A stretch of 64,000 nt of DNA from the NCBI GenBank assembly GCA_009692305.1, contig SHZK01000011.1, forward strand, positions 21,223-85,222. Reading direction: 5' to 3'. The stretch's first letter is position 1; each line of letters starts with the position of its first letter. A model generated the notes under the pieces. It did not search any database and was not told the origin of the DNA. It saw only the letters and a list, made by a program, of their open reading frames with translations. This document shows positions 58,094 to 64,000 of the stretch, one piece after another. Made by a program: the position numbers and the translations under genes. This DNA is from Gammaproteobacteria bacterium (GTDB lineage: Bacteria; Pseudomonadota; Gammaproteobacteria; Pseudomonadales; Pseudohongiellaceae).

Positions 58094-58717
58094 TCAGGCT
58101 GGAGCCTGATACAGTGCCAATACCTTTTTCACCGATGCATTCTCCTGCATGCGACGCGCATGTTCAGCCACTCTGGGGAAGTCGTTAATATCTACGCCAT
58201 CACCTTCCAGCCATTGTGAAACGCTGTAGAGGTAAATATCAGCGACCGAGTAGTTAGCGCCCAGTACCCAAGGCGTTTGCAACATACCGTCTTCAATCAG
58301 CCGAAAATAGTCGCTCATGTTCTGTGGTACTTTTTTCTTCATGGCCTCGATGGCTGCCGGATCATCCGCCCAGCGCGCACCGCGCACCCGGTGAGCATGC
58401 GCCACATGCACGGTGGCACAAAGGTAGCAATTAAATTCCTGCATCTTGGCGAACTGAAATGGATTGTTTAGCGGCGCCAGTTTGCGTTCGGGAAATAGCT
58501 GTGCAACGTAAACCAGAATGGCTGGTGTCTCGGTAATAATTCCTTCGTCTGTCACCAGCGCTGGCACGCGACCCTTCGGATTTACCTTCAGATAATTATT
58601 CGAGCGCTGCTCTGTTACAGCGAAATTCAGTCGCCGCGCCTCATATTTAGCGCCGGCTTCTTCCAGTGCAATGTGCGCCGTGACGGCAATGGTTTTTGGT
58701 GCGTAATAAAAAATCAT
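58094..58717 (-). CDS. Glutathione S-transferase family protein
   Basis: A 207-residue GST. N-terminal thioredoxin-like domain (MIFYYAPKTIAVTAHIALEEAGA, NPKGRVPALVTDEGIITETPAIL) and C-terminal helical domain (CATVHVAHAHRVRGARWADDPAA, VLGANYSVADIYLYSVSQWLEGDG). It would conjugate or use glutathione in the cytoplasm; substrate unknown. The gene is intact, unlike the GST at 28187. Confidence 0.9.
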   Translation of the reverse strand: MIFYYAPKTIAVTAHIALEEAGAKYEARRLNFAVTEQRSNNYLKVNPKGRVPALVTDEGIITETPAILVYVAQLFPERKLAPLNNPFQFAKMQEFNCYLCATVHVAHAHRVRGARWADDPAAIEAMKKKVPQNMSDYFRLIEDGMLQTPWVLGANYSVADIYLYSVSQWLEGDGVDINDFPRVAEHARRMQENASVKKVLALYQAPA

Positions 58718-58942
58718 AGATAACCCATTCGTTTACATAAAAAAACTGTGCTGTGGTGATGGCGAATCGGCGTTTAAGTGTAGCGATTGCAGTTGTCTTT
58801 GCCGCAGCTGTTGTTCCTATTTTTAGCTTGAAAAAACCCTAAAATGGAGTAGTTTGCCTAGACAGCAGTACTGTAGTACAAGAAAGCACGTATCAGAAGC
58901 TTTAATCCGATAGCAATTAATAATTAGAACGAATCCAGGAAA

Positions 58943-59962
58943 ATGGAGAAAGTCATGCAATTTCGCGTTTTGTCCACCCTATGTCTGACACTATCAAGCC
59001 TCTGCGTTGCAACAGCGCTAACGGCGCAATCCACCAGCATACCCCGCACTGAGTACGGGCATCCTGACATTCAGGGCACCTATACTTACCGTACACTGAC
59101 GCCCTTGAATCGACCGCCTGAGCTGGCCGACAAACCTACACTGACTGCCCAGGAAGCGGAAGAATGGGCAGCTTATGAGCGTCAGCGCCAGAATCGCGAC
59201 CTGATTATAGATTCGGTAGGCGGCGCCGGTTATCCACCTGGTGTAATTTCCTATAATGAATTCTGGTACGAACGTGGCGTTGACACGATCGCTGACCTGC
59301 GCACGTCCCTGATCTATGATCCTGCCAATGGCAGGATGCCAGCACTCAACGCGGTCGGAAAGGAGCGCGCCGCTCTTCGAGAAGAAGAAGTACGGATGAG
59401 TGCCGGACCGGAAGCGCGCACGCTGGCGGATCGCTGCCTGATGAGCGGAGGCGGTGGGCCACCATTAATTCCTGGTTCTTATAATAACAATATCCAGATC
59501 GTGCAGACCAAAAATCATGTGATGATTGTGAGTGAGATGATTCATCGCGCACGTATTATCCCGTTCGCAACTGAGCATTCCACGAAGCAACTGAAGTGGG
59601 ATGGTGATTCCATCGCGCACTGGGATGGTGACACGCTCGTGATTGATACGAAAGACTTCTACTATGCGTATAACAGCCGCGGCACATCAGAAAAAATGCA
59701 GTTGCAGGAACGCATTACCCGACTTGATGAGAATACGCTGGATTACGACTTCACCATCGAAGATCCGCTGTCCTGGGATCAAAGCTGGTCTGCCAGAGTG
59801 CCGCTGCGCATAACTGACATGCCGCTTTATGAATATGCCTGCCACGAAGGCAATCACGGTCTGGCTGGTATTCTTGCTGGATGGAGACGCTATGAGTCCA
59901 TGGGTATGAATGGCGACGGTAGCCCGCTCGGATCTTCTGGCAAGGTCGATACCGAAGAATAA
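58943..59962 (+). CDS. Hypothetical exported protein
   Basis: A 339-residue protein with a signal peptide (STLCLTLSSLCVATALTAQ). ATG 58943 or 58955 could start it; GGAGAA precedes the second. The mature part starts PRTEYGHPDIQGTYTYRTLTPLNRP, a pattern I have seen in many unnamed secreted gammaproteobacterial proteins, and has IQIVQTKNHVMIVSEMIHRARIIPF and HWDGDTLVIDTKDF. No domain recognised. A strong terminator follows. Confidence 0.8.
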   Translation: MEKVMQFRVLSTLCLTLSSLCVATALTAQSTSIPRTEYGHPDIQGTYTYRTLTPLNRPPELADKPTLTAQEAEEWAAYERQRQNRDLIIDSVGGAGYPPGVISYNEFWYERGVDTIADLRTSLIYDPANGRMPALNAVGKERAALREEEVRMSAGPEARTLADRCLMSGGGGPPLIPGSYNNNIQIVQTKNHVMIVSEMIHRARIIPFATEHSTKQLKWDGDSIAHWDGDTLVIDTKDFYYAYNSRGTSEKMQLQERITRLDENTLDYDFTIEDPLSWDQSWSARVPLRITDMPLYEYACHEGNHGLAGILAGWRRYESMGMNGDGSPLGSSGKVDTEE

Positions 59963-59982
59963 GCACTGAAATTGTAATCTCA

Positions 59983-60018
59983 AAACGGAGGGATTGCAGA
60001 CCAATCCCTCCGTTTTTT
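59983..60018 (+). terminator. Rho-independent terminator
   Basis: AAACGGAGGGATTG and CAATCCCTCCGTTT form a 14-bp perfect stem with a 5-base loop and a T run, 20 bases after the stop of the hypothetical exported protein gene. Confidence 0.95.
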
Positions 60019-60241
60019 ATTTCCCCCAATTGTGATTGTCTGATGCCTGCAACTAGCGCTCTGCCGAACTAATCGAAAAGGCTCGCGCTGCGTTTTAACG
60101 ATACAAATTCACAGTACATAGATATTTACAGAATGCCGATTCGGCCAGCATACTCTAATGCCTGCAAGGATATTGACGGGCATGGTATTGAGTTTTTATC
60201 GCGGTTAATCCAATCAACAAAAATCAGGCAAGGAGTGAGAC

Positions 60242-62119
60242 ATGGTTACCAGTTCCAATTTTCAAGCGGCCAAAGCTGCCGGCAAGAAACGCCTGCTCAA
60301 CGCGGTAAAGGATGTCCCGGATTTACGCGACCGCCACTATGAACGCTCACTGATGCAGCTAAAACACCCAATCGACAATCGCAAGTTCGGTTTTATTCGG
60401 GATCAGGGCGAAGAGGGTGTCTGTACCGGTTTCGGACTGGCTGTCGCCATCGATGTGATCAATCGCAAGAACAAATTGGGTGCGTTCAAACCCAGCGCGC
60501 GCATGTTGTACGAAATGGCGAAGAAGCATGACGAGTGGCCGGGGGAACGTTACTCCGGTTCCAGTTGCCGCGGCGCCATCAGGGGTTGGAAAAATATGGG
60601 AGTGTGCGCTGAAACCGACTGGCGTTTCGATCCGAAAAAAACCGGCGTGCTGACAATCGACCGAGCCTGAGAAGCGCGCAAAAATGCACTCGGCTCCTAT
60701 TATCGATTGCGACCGGAAATAAATGATTACCACGCTGCGCTCAATGAGGTGGATGCAATCTATGTCTCCGCTGATGTGCATGATGGATGGTGGGACCCGC
60801 AGGCAAAAACGCAGGCGAAAACAGCGCTCGCGGTAATCCAGCCAAGTGACAAGCCTACCGGTGGCCACGCGTTCTCTCTCGTCGGTTATAACGCCGATGG
60901 TTTTATCGTGCAAAACAGCTGGAGTAAGGCTTGGGGCTCACAAGGTCTCTACGAAGACTGGATCGAAAATATCTGTGACGGCTGGGTATTTCGCATGGCA
61001 GTTCCCACACCACAGATCTTCGGTTATACCGCCCGCTCGCGCGTGGAAGCCGACAACGAAACTGGCAAGGCTGCGCCGAAACGGATGGAGATCGCTGGAC
61101 ACTATGCCCACTTCGATGATGGCAGTTTTAGTCCCCGGGGCGATTACTGGAGCACGGCGGAAGATATCCAGCTGACTACCAAACTGCTCAAGAACCATGG
61201 CGGCAAGTATCAGCACGTAATGATCTACGCTCATGGTGGGCTGAACAGTCCGAAAGCATCCGCTACCAGAATTTCGAAATTGAAAGCCGGCTTTCAACGC
61301 AATGGTATTTACCCATTTCATATCATGTACGACACGGGACTGGGAGAAGAGGTAAAAGACTCTGTGCTGCGCGCATTCAGGCATCAGCGTACGCAAGGGC
61401 TATTGAGTGATTTGCGCGACAAGATGGTCGAGCGTACCGATATAATGATCGAAGATCTGGTGCGCAAACCTGTCACTCCGATTTGGGACGAGATGAAACG
61501 GGATGCGCGCCTGCCTTTTGAAAAAGCCAGCGGCACCAAAGTCAACGACGGTACTTTTGTCATGCACACTTTTGCCGTGGCGCTGCAGGCAAGCGGACTG
61601 AAATTTCATCTGGCCGGACACAGCACGGGCGGCGTGCTGCTTGGACATTTGCTGGAAGCGCTGGATCAACTAGGCAGCGTCGATCTGATTGCCAGTTGCA
61701 GTCTGATGGCCCCGGCGTGCACCGTCGATTTCTACAAGACTCACTACCTGCCTCGTCTCGGCCAGAATACTGAAGACAAGGTCGCGCTGCCGGCGCTGGA
61801 TATCTATAACCTGAACAAGAAGTTGGAACTTTCAGACCAAGTGGCCGGCGTATACAGAAAATCGCTGCTGTATATGGTGTCAAAAGCGTTCAAGCGCGAA
61901 ATCAACAAACCTATTCTTGGCATGCAAATGTATTCAGAGAAACTGAGCGCCCACTCCGCACTGAAACTGCATTACTCGGATGGTGCAACCGGAATCACCC
62001 GCAGCCAGACTCATGGTGGCTTTGATAATGATGTGCACACCATGAATGCAATCCTGAAACGGATTCTGGGAAAAGCTCCGCCGCTGCCGTTTACGGAAGC
62101 TGAAATGAAAGGCTACTAA
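60242..62119 (+). pseudogene. Papain-like (C1) peptidase / alpha-beta hydrolase fusion with in-frame TGA
   Basis: One frame of 626 codons is interrupted at codon 143 by TGA (60668-60670). The N-terminal part has a C1 peptidase site: Cys61 in EEGVCTGFG, His209 in GGHAFSLVGYNADGF and Asn225 in VQNSWSKAWG. Residues about 320-600 resemble an alpha/beta hydrolase: HVMIYAHGGLNSP and the elbow LAGHSTGGVLLG with Ser461. Catalytic Cys lies before the stop and His/Asn after it, so neither half can be an active protease alone. The stop could come from CGA by one change (ordinary arginine). Nonsense mutation is most likely; sequencing error cannot be excluded. No signal peptide. Confidence 0.8.
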
Positions 62120-62256
62120 GCAGGGCTGCTGAACTGCGTAGCGAAACCGGCCCGGTGCTTAATGACAGAACCGGCAGCGAACTATCGCAGCATGAATCTG
62201 ATGACATTGCGATCATCCATTGCCGCGCTCAGACACCTTTTCCAGATATTTGCTTC

Positions 62257-62799
62257 TTACATATCGACAACTTCAAACATCCACACGGAACCACCGGTTA
62301 CGGCGATTTCGCTGCCCGGTATCGGCTGACCTGAGCCACCAAAATATTTTCGGGTGATTTGCGCCATTACCGGCGCGATATAGGGTCCGTCCATAACGCG
62401 ATTCAGGCGCTGCTCATAAATTTTGCCATCGATGCGAATGAGTACGCGATTGTCATCCTGCATAGCGGCTGGCCATTGTTTCCATAACTTGCCGATGGCT
62501 GAATTCATGTAGCCACTTACGATAAAGAGTTTGCCATCGACCACGGGCACCCAAACGGTGCGTGAGGTGGCCGGGTTGAGCGTCTGAAACTCGATCTCGG
62601 CTCGTTCCTTGATGAAATCCCAGTTCGCTGGTGAAGCCGCTATTTCACCGCTGCGAAATGGCCCGCCGATACTGATCGTAAACCAGGGGAAGAATTCTAT
62701 GGGGCCATCGTTGAGGCGCAAAAAGCCATAGCTGGCGGCCAGTAAAGCCAGTAAAGCGACAAAAGTAATTCCGAACCATTGGGCGATTTTTTTTAGCAT
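62257..62799 (-). CDS. Hypothetical membrane-anchored protein
   Basis: A 180-residue protein from ATG 62799; the longer ORF adds 28 unlikely residues. One N-terminal membrane helix (WFGITFVALLALLAASYGFL), then an outside domain with GPIEFFPWFTISIGGPFRSGE, RTVWVPVVDGKLFIVSGYMN and a closing GGSVWMFEVVDM strand. It is perhaps a small beta-barrel; family not recognised. Confidence 0.68.
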   Translation of the reverse strand: MLKKIAQWFGITFVALLALLAASYGFLRLNDGPIEFFPWFTISIGGPFRSGEIAASPANWDFIKERAEIEFQTLNPATSRTVWVPVVDGKLFIVSGYMNSAIGKLWKQWPAAMQDDNRVLIRIDGKIYEQRLNRVMDGPYIAPVMAQITRKYFGGSGQPIPGSEIAVTGGSVWMFEVVDM

Positions 62800-63079
62800 T
62801 TGTTTTGCCTGCTCTGTGCCGCAGTTTCTGGATAAAACTGCCACGGTGTTAAGGAGCATAGATGCAATCTGGCACCTCATCAACTCCGGGATTTAGATGC
62901 GCGCGGCAGAATGCAGCGACCGTTAAGGAATGCTATTTGGGATGTGGCAGACTGCGCCATACCGGGGTGGAGTTGATTGAAGCAGGATAGATGGTGCCAG
63001 GAGAGGACTCTTTAAAAACCAATATAATATTGAAAAATATAAGATAAGAAGTATATAAAAATAATAGATGTTGCTTTTG

Positions 63080-63105
63080 TTGTAGCTAAGAGGGCTTGCC
63101 CACAA
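63080..63105. repeat. REP-like unit, degenerate
   Basis: A sequence TTGTAGC...GGGCTTGCCCACAA aligned with the next unit in the same orientation, sharing the CCCACAA end and a weak palindrome. Likely a decayed REP. Confidence 0.55.
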
Positions 63106-63110
63106 ACAAT

Positions 63111-63135
63111 TTGCGAGCAGGGCTCGCTCCCACAA
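63111..63135. repeat. REP element, Pseudomonas-like
   Basis: Contains GCGAGC-AGG-GCTCGC, a 6-bp perfect stem with a 3-base loop, followed by TCCCACAA. The reverse complement begins TTGTGGGAGCGAGC, the form of the widespread Pseudomonas REP. Such REPs are handled by RAYT proteins; one is encoded 7 kb away at 55279. Confidence 0.8.
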
Positions 63136-63640
63136 CAATCTCCCAAAAAAGGCTGTTCGTGCCCCGGTTTGCCTCTCCATCTTTCTCTTTTATAGTTCCC
63201 ATCAGAGTCGTTAAAAATTTTAAATGTTCTGATCGGATTCATTAATTGTACCCCTGCCAGTAAAGCGACACAGACCCTACCCCTTACTTTTCAAAACTCC
63301 AGCCAGCGACGCCCCACCCACCCGGGTACCCCCACTTTGTCAGAAAGGAGTCCCATCTCCCCACTACATACTATTCCACTCGAACGATTTCCTGTTCTGG
63401 GTCATCACCCGCCACTAGCTTTCCCAATAGCTGCGTAGGCGCTCCTTGGCAATCCCGGCCTCAGTTCTGTTCTTATGCAGTACATAGCAGCCAAGGTCGT
63501 CGGGCGCTTTACGCACTGTCACGTTGGCAGATGTGATTGCCGTTAATTGACTGTAGTGGCTCAGTAATTTTGGCCACTTAATTAGAGGTGATGTTATCGC
63601 CTCGTTAATTGAGCAGGTACGATTCAAATGCTAAAGTTGT

Positions 63641-64000
63641 ATGACTATCCATCTGGAAAATATCGCAACGATGCCAGTTATTAACGGTACAAACGCCTCT
63701 GAGACCATACTCGGTACTGACCAGAATGACGTCATTTCTCCGGGTGATGGATACGACACTGTATACGGATTAGCTGGCGATGATGGACTGAACGGATATA
63801 AGGATGAGTCTGGAATACCTTATTACTGGAGCGCTGCTGGGACGCTCATAGCTTATGGAGGTCCTGGCAATGACGTTATTGGGGGTAAAGATGGTAACGA
63901 TGTGATCTACGGAGAGGATGATGATGATGCTGTCTGGGGTAGACAGGGCGATGATTTTATAAGCGGCGGGGCAGGCAGGGATAATCTTTGGGGCGGTGGC
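63641..64000 (+). CDS. RTX (haemolysin-type Ca-binding) repeat protein, 5' part
   Basis: Open from ATG 63641 to the right edge (120 codons). After a short start (MTIHLENIATMPVINGTNAS) it shows RTX nonapeptides of the GGxGxDxUx kind: GGPGNDVIG, GKDGNDVIY, GRQGDDFIS and GGAGRDNLW, plus NGTNASETILG. Such repeats bind calcium and are usual in type I secreted proteins. Its size, function and secretion signal lie beyond the window. ATG 63671 is another possible start. Confidence 0.8.
   Translation, partial: MTIHLENIATMPVINGTNASETILGTDQNDVISPGDGYDTVYGLAGDDGLNGYKDESGIPYYWSAAGTLIAYGGPGNDVIGGKDGNDVIYGEDDDDAVWGRQGDDFISGGAGRDNLWGGG

Larger units (their letters stand above)
62800..63640. other. Non-coding stretch with REP-like units
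   Basis: About 840 bases with no well-supported gene. It includes an AT-rich part (62998-63075) and two REP-like units at 63080-63135. A 70-codon minus-strand ORF (63415-63627) starts at TTG without a ribosome site and was not accepted as a gene. Confidence 0.55.

Noticed and set aside
60668..60670. TGA as selenocysteine codon in the C1 peptidase
   Set aside because: The catalytic Cys61 is encoded by TGT elsewhere, the TGA lies in an unconserved segment, and no SECIS-like hairpin is evident after it.
63415..63627. 70-codon minus-strand ORF
   Set aside because: TTG start without a ribosome site, no recognisable family, and the surrounding region looks non-coding.

Overview
The window is a gammaproteobacterial chromosome segment. 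The best evidence is the conserved block nnr-tsaE-amiB-mutL-miaA-hfq-hflX-hflK-hflC-(DUF2065)-hisZ-purA at 40.7-54.2 kb, whose order is typical of Gammaproteobacteria. A ferredoxin-NADP reductase gene divergent from a LysR gene (as in pseudomonads), a homodimeric-type aceE, a RAYT transposase and Pseudomonas-like REP palindromes agree with this. The many secreted or lipid-anchored oxidoreductases, c-type cytochromes, DUF1501/DUF1588-type proteins and RND/MMPL exporters suggest a free-living aerobic heterotroph, probably aquatic; that lifestyle call is inference.

Layout. 0-4 kb: a DprE1-like flavin oxidase cut by the left edge, an inositol-monophosphatase-family enzyme, and a secreted fusion of a redoxin fold, a haem-c site and a PHM-like copper monooxygenase. 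4.0-4.5 kb: a pair of inverted ~126-131 bp palindromic elements. 4.5-9.8 kb: DUF3237 protein, RND exporter, LysR regulator and divergent fpr, then a stand-alone redoxin. 10.3-15 kb: a second RND exporter with a CX3CH cytochrome, a ClpP-like protease and NnrU. 15-18.8 kb: a TetR/HlyD/ABC-ATPase/ABC-2 permease operon resembling ybiH-ybhGFSR of E. coli. 18.6-24.2 kb: about 4.9 kb carrying a DUF1501 gene, a large cytochrome/DUF1588-type gene and a MocA pseudogene, bounded by ~345 bp direct repeats. These repeats each contain the end of the ABC permease gene and the end of the xanthine-dehydrogenase-like gene, so the segment looks inserted. 24.1-40 kb: an IorA/IorB-like molybdenum hydroxylase, iron alcohol dehydrogenase, a GST gene with an in-frame amber codon, SixA, a cytochrome, a ChaN-like lipoprotein, DUF4159, aceE, a DUF6351-like lipoprotein and a SIMPL protein. 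40-54 kb: the conserved housekeeping block. 54-64 kb: ROK kinase, a long RAYT transposase in AT-rich DNA, a CopC-like lipoprotein, a truncated Yip1-like fragment, a GST, a papain-like protease fused to an alpha/beta hydrolase and broken by an in-frame TGA, REP units, and the start of an RTX-repeat protein cut by the right edge.

The core block covers metabolite repair, tRNA modification (TsaE, MiaA), DNA mismatch repair (MutL), cell separation (AmiB), RNA-based regulation (Hfq), membrane-protein quality control (HflKC) and histidine and purine synthesis. The accessory parts show DNA turnover: an inserted segment, four broken or truncated genes, and several repeat families. No tRNA, rRNA or CRISPR array was seen.
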